NCBI RefSeq assembly: GCF_010667645.1
Contig: NZ_WHZV01000001.1
Coordinates: 1-45,272 of the forward strand
DNA length: 45,272 nt
Source: Bifidobacterium platyrrhinorum
GTDB lineage: Bacteria; Actinomycetota; Actinomycetes; Actinomycetales; Bifidobacteriaceae
Direction of reading: 5' to 3'
Numbering within the stretch: position 1 is the first letter of the stretch; every line of letters starts with the position of its first letter. The notes under the pieces are model-generated. The model did not search any database. It was not told the origin of the DNA and saw nothing but the letters and a program-made list of their open reading frames with translations. Position numbers and translations under genes: made by a program. Shown piece after piece: positions 7,755 through 16,382 of the stretch.

Positions 7755-8639
7755 ATGACTCGTTACGTGACGCCTACTGACCCGCCGACGACCGGATGGG
7801 ACCTGCACTGCCACACCGTGTTCTCCGACGGCACCGAGACCCCGGACGCGATGCTGGCCGAGGCTAGGGCCAGGGGACTTGCGGGCGTGGCGATCACCGA
7901 CCATGACACCACCGCCGGCTGGCCGGACGCCGAACGCGCCGCCACCGATCGGGGGCTGCCGCTGCTGCGCGGCACCGAGATCACCGCGGAGGACGACGGC
8001 GTCTCCGTGCACATGCTCGGCCTGCAATACGATCCGCGTAGCGTGCACATCACCCGGCTGTTCGCCGTCACCCGTCAGGCGCGTCTGGAACGCACGCGCC
8101 GCATGGTGGAGCTCATGTCCGCGGATCTGCCGATCACCTGGCGGTCCGTGCTCGCCCAGGTCCGGGAGGGCGGCAGGACCACCATCGGACGCCCGCACAT
8201 CGCCGACGCGCTCGTCGCCGCCGGCGTCTACCGCACCCGTTCCGAGGCGTTCGCCGATGCGGTGAGCGCCGACTCGAAGTACTACATCCCCACGCCCTCG
8301 CCGACCACGCATGAGGTGGTGCGCGCGGTGAACGAGGCGGGAGGCGTCGTCGTCATCGCCCATCCCGGCGATCTGAGCCGCAACAGAAGGCTGCTGTCCG
8401 ACCGGCAGATCGAGGCGCTCATCGACGAGGGGCTCGACGGCCTCGAGGTGTGGCATCGCGGCAACCCGCCCGAACAGCGCGAACGGCTGCTCGGCATCGC
8501 GCGCGCCCACGGATTGCTCGTCACCGGCGGCTCCGACTGGCACGGCGCCGGCAAGCCGAACCGGCTGGGGGAGAACCTCACCGACGAGGACACCGTGCGG
8601 CGCATCGTGGAACGCGGCGCGATCGGTCTGTGGCGCTAA
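7755..8639 (+). CDS. PHP domain phosphoesterase (TrpH/YciV type)
   Basis: 294 residues. The PHP metal-binding motifs are present: DLHCHTVFSDGTETP near residue 15, ITDHDTTAGW near 47, LLRGTEITAEDDG near 75, VIAHPGDLSR near 200, and GSDWHGAG near 258. The family includes 3',5'-nucleoside bisphosphate phosphatase (TrpH), which removes a 3' phosphate from pAp and short 5'-phosphorylated oligoribonucleotides. That role is inferred from family. The gene is followed by a strong hairpin. Confidence 0.85.
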   Translation: MTRYVTPTDPPTTGWDLHCHTVFSDGTETPDAMLAEARARGLAGVAITDHDTTAGWPDAERAATDRGLPLLRGTEITAEDDGVSVHMLGLQYDPRSVHITRLFAVTRQARLERTRRMVELMSADLPITWRSVLAQVREGGRTTIGRPHIADALVAAGVYRTRSEAFADAVSADSKYYIPTPSPTTHEVVRAVNEAGGVVVIAHPGDLSRNRRLLSDRQIEALIDEGLDGLEVWHRGNPPEQRERLLGIARAHGLLVTGGSDWHGAGKPNRLGENLTDEDTVRRIVERGAIGLWR

Positions 8640-8662
8640 CGGGGGAAACGCATCGGATACGA

Positions 8663-8707
8663 CGAAGGGTCTTCTCTTCCCGGGAATCGGGAAGCGAAGA
8701 CCCTTCG
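8663..8707. terminator. Hairpin between PHP and DUF3107 genes
   Basis: A perfect 12-bp stem is formed by 8663-8674 and 8696-8707, with a further CTTCCC/GGGAAG inner pairing and a short T-rich end. It lies between convergent genes and can act in both directions. Confidence 0.7.
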
Positions 8708-8757
8708 TTCATGCGCGGATGTACCGTGTCACGCCGCGGCGTCGCGGCCGCACGGCG

Positions 8758-8982
8758 TCACAGCGCGCCGAAGCCGACGGCGTGCTTCGTCTCGGAACCG
8801 ACGATCGCGTAGCCGAGCGCGTCGGCCGGCACGATGATGCGGCGGCCCTTGTCGTCGGTCAGGCTGATCGGCCTGCCGGCGGCCACGGCCTCGGCGATGG
8901 CGTCGTTCACCGCGTCGGCGGAGTCGTCGGTGCTGAAGGTGACGGCGCGCGCCACGTTGCGGATACCCAGTTCGATGTCCAT
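8758..8982 (-). CDS. DUF3107 domain protein
   Basis: 74 residues. This small conserved actinobacterial protein starts MDIELGIRNVARAV and keeps the IIVPADALGYAIVG core of the family. Its function is unknown. AAGGAG lies six bases before the ATG. It is probably cotranscribed after, or at least lies downstream of, the phosphotransferase-like gene on the same strand (78 bp gap). DUF3107 members commonly lie near UvrD-type helicase genes in actinobacteria, as here. Confidence 0.85.
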   Translation of the reverse strand: MDIELGIRNVARAVTFSTDDSADAVNDAIAEAVAAGRPISLTDDKGRRIIVPADALGYAIVGSETKHAVGFGAL

Positions 8983-9060
8983 GATGCTCCTTGCTTGGGT
9001 TGGCTATGGGGTCTTGTGCCTGCGTTCCATTGTGCCCGCCTGCCGGCGGGTCCCGGCGGA

Positions 9061-10959
9061 TTACGCCGTCGGCGTGGCGGGATCCGCCGGGACGGTGTGC
9101 GCCTCGCCGGTGTCGTCCGCGTCTTCGGCGTCGCCCGGCCCGCCGTCGGTATGCGTGGCGACGTCGTCGTCCGCGGGGACCGGCGTCGGCTCGACGGTGC
9201 CGGTGGAGGCGTGCACGGCGACGAGCGGCGCCGCGACCACGACCGGCGTGACCGAAGGCGTGTCGTCCGGATCGTACCCGGCCGGCGCCGGGACGACGAC
9301 CGGCACGTCGTTCGTGTCGTCGGAGACGTCCGCATCGGCCGTGCCCGCGGCATCGGCCGCCGGAGACTGCGCGGGCATGGCGGCCCCCGACGCGGCGCCG
9401 GGCGACGGCACCCCGGTCGAGGCCGCGTCCGCGGCGTAATCGCCGGCGGCGCGGGGCTCGTCGTCGAAGGTCTCGTCGTCGAAATCGAGACCGGCGCGCG
9501 CATCGCGCAACGCGCGCTCCTCGCGCTCCAGCAACGGGATGACGATGGTGGCGGAGGTGTCCGGGTCCGGCTCCCGGGCACCGTCATGGGGGATGTCGCG
9601 CTCGTCGGTGTCGTCCGGATCGGTGGCCTCGGGCGCACCGGGGACGCCGCCCAACGTGATGGTGGCGGAGGAGCTCGGCGCCGGCATCGACGCGTACGCG
9701 GAAGGCTGCGGCCTGGTGGCACCGGTGCCGGCCGTGGGGACCGTGCCCGCGGCCTTGACCGGCGTGCGCGCCGTATCGTCCGTGGCGTCGCCTGGCACGG
9801 CGACCCGGCCGGCCGCCACGATGCCGGCCTGACCGGTCCTGTCCGCCCCGGGGGCGGGGGCCGCGGCGCGCGCGGCGGTCTCGGCGGCCGCGCGACGGCG
9901 CTCGCCGTCCTTGAGCAGCGTGCCCACGGTGATCGTCGACGGCGGCTTCTCGCGCGTGGCCTCGCCGTTCGGCGACATCCGACGGCCGCCGGGGGCGAAC
10001 GAGCCCGGCTTCGGCTCGGCGGCGCGCGCGGTCACGCCCAGCTGGTGGGCGAGGCGGTCCACCTGCGCCTTGAAACGGATGATCTTCTGCGAATCGGCCT
10101 CGTTGAGCGCCTGGATGAAATCGCCCACCTGCTCCATCTGCACCCACAGGTTGGCGCGCAGCATGATGAGGCCGTCGAGACGGTTGCCCATCATGCGCCC
10201 GTAGGCGGTGAGCACCGCGTTGCGGTGGTCCTCGTCCAGCTTGGAGAAGATCCACGCCAGATCGCGGGCCGGATCGTTGACCTGCATGTTCTGCCAGTTG
10301 TTGACCGCGGTGATCGTCGAGCCGCTGAACCGCACGTCGCCGTCCTCGAATCCGCCGTGCACCATGCAGGTGTTGAACGACCACAGGCCCTCGGTCTCGA
10401 GGATCTTCGCCCAGCTCGAGGTGATCTCGGGCGGCACGTGGCCCGCGTTTTTCAGACGCGCGATCCACGCGGTCAGCTGCGCCCGGATCTGCCCTGTGGC
10501 GTACAGCGGGTACCCGGCCTCCCTGAGGAAGGACGGGTTGAGCCGGTGGATGGCGCCGATCGCCGTGCCCATCGCGGCGCAGTCGTCCAACGTGAGCAGG
10601 TCGAGCGGACGCTCCTTGCCGTCCTGGTGCATCGCCACCATCACCGCGGTGCTGCCGGTGGGGCCCTTCGGGTCGTCGCCCGGGGCGAAGCCGAGCACCC
10701 GGTCGAGCGCGAACCCGAGCCCGCCCGGCTCGCGCGCCGCGGCCAGCGCCTTCGCCGCCTTGACGCGCGCCGCCAGTTTCCCACGGCCTTCCTCGGTGTC
10801 GGAGGCGTAGACGTCGTACGTCTTGCCGGTCACGTCGCGCACCTGCGCCTGGTCGATGCCGTTCGCATGCGTCGCGCCCGGGAACACGCCGGCCACGACC
10901 ACGGACGGCAGGGCGGCGGAGGTCAGCGCCGCCAGCAGAAGTTCATTGCGTTCAGTCAC
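9061..10959 (-). CDS. Degenerate aminoglycoside-phosphotransferase-like protein with a long disordered tail
   Basis: 632 residues. Residues 1-300 follow the APH/choline-kinase fold to the end of its active-site region, but the catalytic residues are replaced. The HGD motif reads H201-G202-G203, the following metal-ligand Asn position is Asp208, and the second metal-ligand Asp is Asn221 (VNNW). The supporting DPARDLAW (Asp229) is kept. Residues about 310-632 are low-complexity, rich in Ala, Thr, Pro and Asp. A catalytically dead kinase fold used as a scaffold or nucleotide sensor is the best reading. It starts with GTG, divergent from the helicase gene. Other functions are possible; substrate and partners are unknown. 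Confidence 0.72.
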   Translation of the reverse strand: MTERNELLLAALTSAALPSVVVAGVFPGATHANGIDQAQVRDVTGKTYDVYASDTEEGRGKLAARVKAAKALAAAREPGGLGFALDRVLGFAPGDDPKGPTGSTAVMVAMHQDGKERPLDLLTLDDCAAMGTAIGAIHRLNPSFLREAGYPLYATGQIRAQLTAWIARLKNAGHVPPEITSSWAKILETEGLWSFNTCMVHGGFEDGDVRFSGSTITAVNNWQNMQVNDPARDLAWIFSKLDEDHRNAVLTAYGRMMGNRLDGLIMLRANLWVQMEQVGDFIQALNEADSQKIIRFKAQVDRLAHQLGVTARAAEPKPGSFAPGGRRMSPNGEATREKPPSTITVGTLLKDGERRRAAAETAARAAAPAPGADRTGQAGIVAAGRVAVPGDATDDTARTPVKAAGTVPTAGTGATRPQPSAYASMPAPSSSATITLGGVPGAPEATDPDDTDERDIPHDGAREPDPDTSATIVIPLLEREERALRDARAGLDFDDETFDDEPRAAGDYAADAASTGVPSPGAASGAAMPAQSPAADAAGTADADVSDDTNDVPVVVPAPAGYDPDDTPSVTPVVVAAPLVAVHASTGTVEPTPVPADDDVATHTDGGPGDAEDADDTGEAHTVPADPATPTA

Positions 10960-11089
10960 ACTCCCACACTAATACACGCCGGGCCTGCCGCAGGCCCGGA
11001 CACGGCGCGATTCGGGCGCTTGACGGGCCCGGCGGCGGGCTTCGTGCGCGCCCGGGCGCCCGAAGCCCGCGGATGGGCATGGGCCTTGC

Positions 11090-11095
11090 CACAAT
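11090..11095 (+). promoter_or_regulatory. -10-like box CACAAT, leaderless
   Basis: Seven bases before ATG 11103. It is the weakest match of the leaderless set, but the spacing is the same. Confidence 0.35.
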
Positions 11096-11102
11096 GAGGG
11101 CC

Positions 11103-12692
11103 ATGGATAAGGCACTCGACGGTCTGGACGAGGCGCAGCTGGCCGCGGCCACGGCGCTGGACGGCCCGGTGCGCATCATCGCGGGCGCGGGCGCCGGCAA
11201 GACGCGCACGGTGACGCGGCGCATCGCCCACGCGTGCGCGTCCGGGGCATGGGACCCGGCACGCACGCTCGCCGTCACGTTCTCCGTCAAGGCCGCCGCC
11301 GAGATGCGCGTGCGCCTCGGCGCGCTCGGCGTGGGGGACGCGGTCACGGCCGCCACGTTCCACTCGGCCGCGCTCCACCAGCTGCGCCGCGTCTGGGCGG
11401 ACGTGTGCGACGCGCCGTTCCCGCGACTGGTCGAGGACGCGCGCGACATCACCGCCCGCGCGATGCGGCAGGTCGATGCCGGCGTGGACGAGGACGACCT
11501 GACCGTGCGCGCCGTGCGCGACGAGATCAACTGGGCGAAGATCTCGCTCGTCTCGCCCGACCAGGTGGCGCGCGTGGCCGCCGTCACCGACCGGTGCCGG
11601 CCCGCCGGACTCGACCCGGACCGGTTCGCCGACGTCTACCGGGCGTACGAGCGGGAGAAGACCTCGCGCGGCGAGATGGACTTCGACGACATCCTGCTCA
11701 TGGCCTGCCACGTGCTCGAGGACTTCGACGAGGCCGCCGCCGCGATACGGCGCGGCATCGGCTGGCTCACCGTCGACGAATACCAGGACGTCTCGCCGCT
11801 GCAGCACCGGCTCATGCGGCTGTGGCTGGGCGACAACCGCAACGTGTGCGTGGTTGGGGACCCGGCGCAGACCATCTACTCGTTCGCCGGGGCCTCCAGC
11901 TACGACCTGCTCGCCTTCGCCGACGAGTTCCGGCCGCTGTCCGCCGACATCCACCTCGACACCGACTACCGTTCCACGCCGCAGGTCGTCTCCTACGCGA
12001 ACCGGGTGCTCGCCGCCTCGCCGGTGCGGCACGAATACCTGCGGCTGCGTTCGGCGCGCGAGGGCGGCCGTCGCGTCGAACGCACCGTATACGAGACGGA
12101 TCTGGACGAGGCCCGCGGGGTGGCCGCGCGCATCAGGCGGCTCGTCGAGGCGGGGGAGAGCCCCGCGGACTGTGCGGTCCTCACGCGCATCAACGCGCAG
12201 CAGGCCGCATGCTGCGCCGCATTGCGCCATGCCGGTCTGGGGTATCGCGTGCGCCGCGACAACGGGTGGGCGTCGGCCTCGCCCGTCGCCGACATGGACA
12301 TGGCGGCGCGGCTGGCCATGGTCGAGGCGCTGCGCGAACGGGACGAATCCGGGGAGTCGGCCCATGCCGCCGGGGCCGGGACGGGCGCGGGGGCCGGTGT
12401 GCCAGGGCCCGACGCGCAGGCCGCGCACCGGCTCGCCATGAAGCTCGGGCGCGTGACCGTGTCCACCGTGCACGCGTCCAAGGGCCTGGAGTTCAAGCAC
12501 GTGTTCGTCATCGGCTGCTCCGAGGGCCTCATGCCCTACGGTTCGCCGCGGCCCGGAGACGAACTCGAGGAGGAGCGGCGGCTCATGTACGTGGCGGTCA
12601 CGCGCGCCGAGGACACGCTGCACATGTCCTACGCCCGCTCCAAGGATGGGATGGGCCCCCAGCACCGTCGCCTGAGCAGGTTCCTGAGCTGA
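11103..12692 (+). CDS. UvrD/PcrA-like superfamily 1 DNA helicase, short form
   Basis: 529 residues. All main SF1A motifs are present: the Q motif and Walker A (IIAGAGAGKTRT, Lys33), Ia (AVTFSVKAAAEM), II (VDEYQDVSPLQ), III (GDPAQTIYSFAGA), IV (DYRSTPQVV), V (STVHASKGLEFKHVF) and VI (RLMYVAVTRAED). It unwinds DNA with 3'-5' polarity using ATP. The protein ends about 20 residues after motif VI, so it lacks the C-terminal HRDC or zinc region found in mycobacterial UvrD2, and it is shorter than a usual 650-800 residue UvrD. The neighbours (DUF3107, DUF2342, Lon-like protease) resemble the mycobacterial uvrD2 region, which supports a UvrD2-type assignment. Confidence 0.88.
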   Translation: MDKALDGLDEAQLAAATALDGPVRIIAGAGAGKTRTVTRRIAHACASGAWDPARTLAVTFSVKAAAEMRVRLGALGVGDAVTAATFHSAALHQLRRVWADVCDAPFPRLVEDARDITARAMRQVDAGVDEDDLTVRAVRDEINWAKISLVSPDQVARVAAVTDRCRPAGLDPDRFADVYRAYEREKTSRGEMDFDDILLMACHVLEDFDEAAAAIRRGIGWLTVDEYQDVSPLQHRLMRLWLGDNRNVCVVGDPAQTIYSFAGASSYDLLAFADEFRPLSADIHLDTDYRSTPQVVSYANRVLAASPVRHEYLRLRSAREGGRRVERTVYETDLDEARGVAARIRRLVEAGESPADCAVLTRINAQQAACCAALRHAGLGYRVRRDNGWASASPVADMDMAARLAMVEALRERDESGESAHAAGAGTGAGAGVPGPDAQAAHRLAMKLGRVTVSTVHASKGLEFKHVFVIGCSEGLMPYGSPRPGDELEEERRLMYVAVTRAEDTLHMSYARSKDGMGPQHRRLSRFLS

Positions 12693-12707
12693 GGGCCGCG
12701 GGCATAT

Positions 12708-12762
12708 CGGAACATCGGGCCGCGGGCCGTCGGGGCGCCGATGTCCTCGGCCCGATGTTCCG
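12708..12762. terminator. Bidirectional hairpin between helicase and DUF2342 genes
   Basis: A perfect 14-bp stem is formed by 12708-12721 and 12749-12762, with no U tract. It lies between the convergent genes. Confidence 0.55.
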
Positions 12763-12764
12763 CG

Positions 12765-14432
12765 TCACTCGCCGTCGCCGGACGGTTCCGTGGAACCGTC
12801 GCCGCCCTCCTCGTCGAGGAGCTTCGACAGTTCGGCGTCCCAGTCGGTGCCGGTGGCGTTCGCATCCGCAGCCGGGGCCGTGGCCCCGTCGGCGGCGTCC
12901 GTGCCGTCGCGCTTCGCGTCCGCGGCGCCGGGGGTCGGCGCGCCGGGCGTGCCGGCGAGCGCGGGCAGCAGGTCGGGGTGCGACCATTTCGCGTCTCGCG
13001 CCCCGACGCCTTCCGCGGAGGTGATCATCTCCCACATGCCCGCGGCCTCGCGCATGCGCTTCGGGCGCAGTTCCAGGCCGAGCAGGCTTTCGAAGGTGCG
13101 TTCCGCCGGGCCGCCGGTGGCGCGTTCGCGGCGCATCATCTCGCGTAGCTGCTCGATGTGCGGGATGTGCGCCATGCCGGCGCGCCACACCACGCAGTCG
13201 ACCCAGCCTTCGACCATCGCCAGCAGCGATTCGAGCGAGGCCATCGCCTGCTTCTGCTCCGGGGTGTCCGGGATGCCGACCTTGGTGAGGTTCACGGCGC
13301 TCGAGATGGAATCCGGGTCGAGCGCGCCGGCGTCGCGCAGCTGCTCCTCCATCGCGTCGAGGTCGATGGAGATGCCGCGCGCGTACTTGCCGATCAGCGC
13401 CTCGAAGCGCGGCATCAGCCACGGCACGGACGAGTAGAGGCGGGCGTGGGCCACCTCGCGCAGGGCGAGGAACGCCATCACCTCCTGCGCGGGGATCGGG
13501 TCGGGGCGCACGATGTCGTCGAACAGCGACCGGGTCTCGGGGTCGGCGGCCGGGTGAGCCGTGCCGTCGGCGGCGGGGACGTCGTGGGTGTTGCGGGCGG
13601 AGGAGAAGCCGATCGGGTTGGTTTTGGCGTCGTCGTCCCCGCCGGCCGGGGCGACGTCCTCGCCGTTGAGCTGTTTCGTGTATTCCTCGACGTTCTGGGC
13701 CACCAGGGCACCCGCCGGGTTCGACAGCAGGGCGATGCCCTGGTCGAAGCCGCCGTGCACCTCGCGGCTCAGGGAGCCGGCCGCGTGGCCCAGCTGCATG
13801 GCGAACGACGTGTTGCCCAGCAGTCTGACCAGCTGCTTCGGGTCCTTCATGCCGTCCGGGATCGGGATCGGCACCGGGCCGGCGAACATGCCCGCGATCT
13901 CGCCGTCGAAGGAGTCGCCGAGGCGTTCCGAGATCACCGAGGCGAGCGCCTCGCCCATCGAGGCGGCCACCGGGGCGGCGAACTTGGCCCACGCGTCGAG
14001 GGTGTCCTCCACCCAGCCGGCGCGGGTGAGCGCCTGCGGCTCGCCCGGTGCGGGGTCGAACTCGCAGGCCGTGTCCAGCCACAGGTTCGCCTCGCTCATC
14101 GCCCGCCGCACGGCCTCGCCCTCGCCGGCGGTCACCGACGTGCGCGATCCGTCCGCGTTCGCCTGCTGCAGGGCCAGCGATTTGGCGAGCTTGACGTTGA
14201 TGGGCCCCTCCTCGACGACGTGCGTCATGTCGCCCATCGTGTTCAGGCCCCCCGCGGTGAACGCGGCCATCATCTGCTGCACCTCGGCGGGGTTCGGCAG
14301 CGTGCTCGGATCCTGGCTCATGAGCTGCTCGCGGATCGAATCGGGCAGCTGGGAGATCTGACGCCATGCCATCTCGCCCTGAACCGGGCCGAAGCATTTG
14401 ATCAGCCACTCGTGAATTGCGTTCTCGTCCAT
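12765..14432 (-). CDS. Zinc-dependent metalloprotease-like protein, DUF2342 (zincin) family
   Basis: 555 residues. The family signature FLALREVAHARLYSSVPWL contains the E..H helix of the zincin fold, followed by RFEALIGKYARGISID. Conserved blocks upstream include an N-terminal helical part (WRQISQLPDSIREQL) and FAGPVPIPIPDGM. Members occur across actinobacteria near helicase and ylbL-like genes; substrates are unknown. The last 70 residues form an Ala/Asp/Thr-rich tail ending EEGGDGSTEPSGDGE. The start at 14432 is chosen because GAGGAT lies about seven bases upstream. The open frame continues to 14582 with residues unlike the family. Confidence 0.82.
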   Translation of the reverse strand: MDENAIHEWLIKCFGPVQGEMAWRQISQLPDSIREQLMSQDPSTLPNPAEVQQMMAAFTAGGLNTMGDMTHVVEEGPINVKLAKSLALQQANADGSRTSVTAGEGEAVRRAMSEANLWLDTACEFDPAPGEPQALTRAGWVEDTLDAWAKFAAPVAASMGEALASVISERLGDSFDGEIAGMFAGPVPIPIPDGMKDPKQLVRLLGNTSFAMQLGHAAGSLSREVHGGFDQGIALLSNPAGALVAQNVEEYTKQLNGEDVAPAGGDDDAKTNPIGFSSARNTHDVPAADGTAHPAADPETRSLFDDIVRPDPIPAQEVMAFLALREVAHARLYSSVPWLMPRFEALIGKYARGISIDLDAMEEQLRDAGALDPDSISSAVNLTKVGIPDTPEQKQAMASLESLLAMVEGWVDCVVWRAGMAHIPHIEQLREMMRRERATGGPAERTFESLLGLELRPKRMREAAGMWEMITSAEGVGARDAKWSHPDLLPALAGTPGAPTPGAADAKRDGTDAADGATAPAADANATGTDWDAELSKLLDEEGGDGSTEPSGDGE

Positions 14433-14562
14433 AGTCGGATCCTCTTGTCTGATTCCGCCCACGCCTCCCGCGGCCGACCGGCGGCCCGGGCTGCGTGATC
14501 GCCCTTGGGTTTGCTCCCATATTAGGGGCCGGCGCCCACGTTTCGCGCAAAGCGTGCGCTGG

Positions 14563-14568
14563 TATGAT
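14563..14568 (+). promoter_or_regulatory. -10 box TATGAT, leaderless
   Basis: Seven bases before ATG 14576. It lies inside the longer open frame starting at 14495 and therefore argues against that start. Confidence 0.55.
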
Positions 14569-14575
14569 GCGCGGT

Positions 14576-15430
14576 ATGTCATTCCCGGATTCCCTGCGCG
14601 CCGTGCCCGGGCGCGTATGCCGCTATTTCCTCGACCGTTCGTTGCGCTTCCTCGCCGGTTTCGCGGCCGTGGCGTTGTGCGCCGTGACCCTGTGCCTGCC
14701 GAGCGCGTATTCGACCGAATGGCCCGGACCCACCCGCGACGTGCTCGGCACGGTGGGGGAGGGCGGCGACGCCTCCGAGGTCATCAAGGTCGCCGGCGCG
14801 GCCACGCACAAGGATTCCGGCAGGCTCCTGCTCGTCACCATCTCCGCGAACGGCGTGCCCGGGTACCCGCTGACCAACGCCGAGACGATCTGGGCGTGGC
14901 TCGACCCGCAGCGCGTCGTCATGCCTCGCGAGGCGGTCGTGCCGGTCGGGCAGACCACGACGGAATACAAGGAGAAGTCCGACAAGGAGATGACCTCCTC
15001 GCAGGACCTGGCCACCAAGGCCGCGCTCGCGTTCCTCGCCAAGCGCGGCGTCGATACTTCCGGCGTGAAGGTCTCCATGCACGTCGACGACATCGGAGGG
15101 CCGTCCGCCGGCATGATGTACACGCTCGGCCTCATCGACAAGCTCACGCCGCGCGACGAGACCGGCGGCAGGACCATCGCCGGCACCGGCACCATCGACG
15201 CCAAGGGAAAGGTGGGGCGCATCGGCGGGGTGCGGCTCAAGATGATCGCCGCGAAGCGCGACGGCGCCTCCTGGTTCCTCGCGCCCAAGGGCAACTGCGA
15301 CGAGGTCGCGAGCCATGTGCCCGCCGGATTGCGCGACGTGCGCGTGTCCACCATCGACGAGGCGTACGACGCGCTCGTCGCCATCGGGCAGGGCAAGGGG
15401 GAGTCGCTGCCGCACTGCGCCGCGGACTGA
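14576..15430 (+). CDS. Membrane-anchored Lon-like (S16) serine protease, YlbL-related, without PDZ domain
   Basis: 284 residues. A basic N-terminus and one membrane segment (about 22-42) are followed by an extracellular part. The Lon-type catalytic dyad is visible: Ser180 in IGGPSAGMMYTLG and Lys222 in GGVRLKMIAAKR, 42 residues apart as in Lon. The typical actinobacterial YlbL/SdrC-like protein has a PDZ domain between the EMTSSQDLATKAALAFL helix and the protease part; here only about 15 residues join them, so the PDZ domain is absent. The role is probably cleavage of cell-surface or membrane substrates. The start is defined by the leaderless promoter and membrane topology. DUF3052 follows on the same strand. 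Confidence 0.82.
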   Translation: MSFPDSLRAVPGRVCRYFLDRSLRFLAGFAAVALCAVTLCLPSAYSTEWPGPTRDVLGTVGEGGDASEVIKVAGAATHKDSGRLLLVTISANGVPGYPLTNAETIWAWLDPQRVVMPREAVVPVGQTTTEYKEKSDKEMTSSQDLATKAALAFLAKRGVDTSGVKVSMHVDDIGGPSAGMMYTLGLIDKLTPRDETGGRTIAGTGTIDAKGKVGRIGGVRLKMIAAKRDGASWFLAPKGNCDEVASHVPAGLRDVRVSTIDEAYDALVAIGQGKGESLPHCAAD

Positions 15431-15516
15431 GAGCATGGGGCGCGCGCGACGCGGCGGCGCACGTCCGTCGTCTCACGTTTCGTCGCGTGTTAACGCGGCT
15501 GTTCGTCGTGTGTTGC

Positions 15517-15522
15517 TATTGT
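15517..15522 (+). promoter_or_regulatory. -10 box TATTGT, leaderless GTG start
   Basis: Eight bases before the GTG at 15531. It decides the start of the DUF3052 gene within a longer open frame. Confidence 0.5.
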
Positions 15523-15530
15523 TGGGACTC

Positions 15531-15947
15531 GTGAATCAAACCGCATCACAGAACGCTGAGGAATTTGGGTTTAAACCCGGCGACATCGTGCAGGAATGGC
15601 TGTGGGATGACGACGTGGACGATTCGATCCGGGAGAAGATCGAGGATCTGACCGGTGAGGAGCTCGTCGATGAGGACTACGACTCCGCCGTGGACGGCGT
15701 GATTCTGTGGTGGCGCGACGGCGACGACGAGGACGAGCTGTCCGACACGATCGTCGACGCCTACGCCGTGGTCGGCGAGGACGGCCCCCTGTGGGTCCTC
15801 ACCCCGAAGCCCGGCCGCGAAGGCGCCGCAAGCTCCAGCACCGTGCAGTCCGCGGCGAAGACCGCCGGCATGAACGCCGCGACCCCGCTGACCGTGAGCC
15901 CGGACTGGAACGGCATCCGCCTGCGTGCATACGGCAAGGGACGCTGA
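15531..15947 (+). CDS. DUF3052 family protein
   Basis: 138 residues, acidic. The sequence GFKPGDIVQEWLWDDDVDD at the start and the WWRDGD and GPLWVLTPKPGR blocks are typical of this conserved actinobacterial family of unknown function. The GTG start is chosen because it follows a -10 box at leaderless distance and because the family begins here; the open frame extends upstream to 15315 with unrelated sequence. A strong terminator follows 13 bases after the stop. Confidence 0.85.
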   Translation: MNQTASQNAEEFGFKPGDIVQEWLWDDDVDDSIREKIEDLTGEELVDEDYDSAVDGVILWWRDGDDEDELSDTIVDAYAVVGEDGPLWVLTPKPGREGAASSSTVQSAAKTAGMNAATPLTVSPDWNGIRLRAYGKGR

Positions 15948-15960
15948 CCTGAGGGAACGA

Positions 15961-15991
15961 AGGCCCGGGGCGGGAAGGCCCCGGGCCTTTT
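15961..15991 (+). terminator. Rho-independent terminator
   Basis: An 11-bp GC stem (15961-15971 with 15978-15988) has a six-base loop and ends in TTTT. Confidence 0.85.
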
Positions 15992-16098
15992 GCCGACGGG
16001 GCGGGTCGCCCGCCGGTGCCCGACATGCGGCCGAAATCGCAGGGAATCGCGGACGATACAGGAACGGGGACGGCGGAATGCCGCCGTCCCCGTGACCG

Positions 16099-16172
16099 TG
16101 GGCGATGAGGGATTCGAACCCCCGACATCCACCGTGTAAAGGTGGCGCTCTAACCGACTGAGCTAATCGCCC
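16099..16172 (-). tRNA. tRNA-Val (anticodon TAC)
   Basis: 74 nt cloverleaf on the minus strand. The acceptor stem GGGCGAT pairs with ATCGCCC, the D arm has AGCTCAG..GGTTAGAGC, the anticodon stem CCACC/GGTGG encloses TTTACAC (anticodon TAC), and the T arm has GGGGTTCGAATCCC. CCA is not encoded. Confidence 0.95.
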
Positions 16173-16382
16173 GCAACGCAACACCATAGCGTAACCCCGA
16201 AGAGAACACGCGAAGTGGTGCACGTTCCCTGAACGCCGCCCCGGTCGGGGCGTAATCGCCTCCGCGGTGGTGAATATGACGTGACATTTCCCCGTGTCGC
16301 ATGCGATATGCGGCGTATGCGTCGCATCAATCACGTAAGGTTGCACACAGTACCGTTCGTTCCTCTAGGAGGTTGATAGCCC

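Noticed and set aside
5412..8543. A 1043-codon open frame on the minus strand across dapF, VKOR and PHP genes
   Set aside because: It is a shadow frame caused by high GC at third positions. Its translation is low-complexity and Arg/Gly/His rich, while the plus-strand genes carry clear family motifs.
9061..10959. Aminoglycoside resistance kinase
   Set aside because: The catalytic Asp and the metal-ligand residues are replaced, so a resistance phosphotransferase is unlikely.
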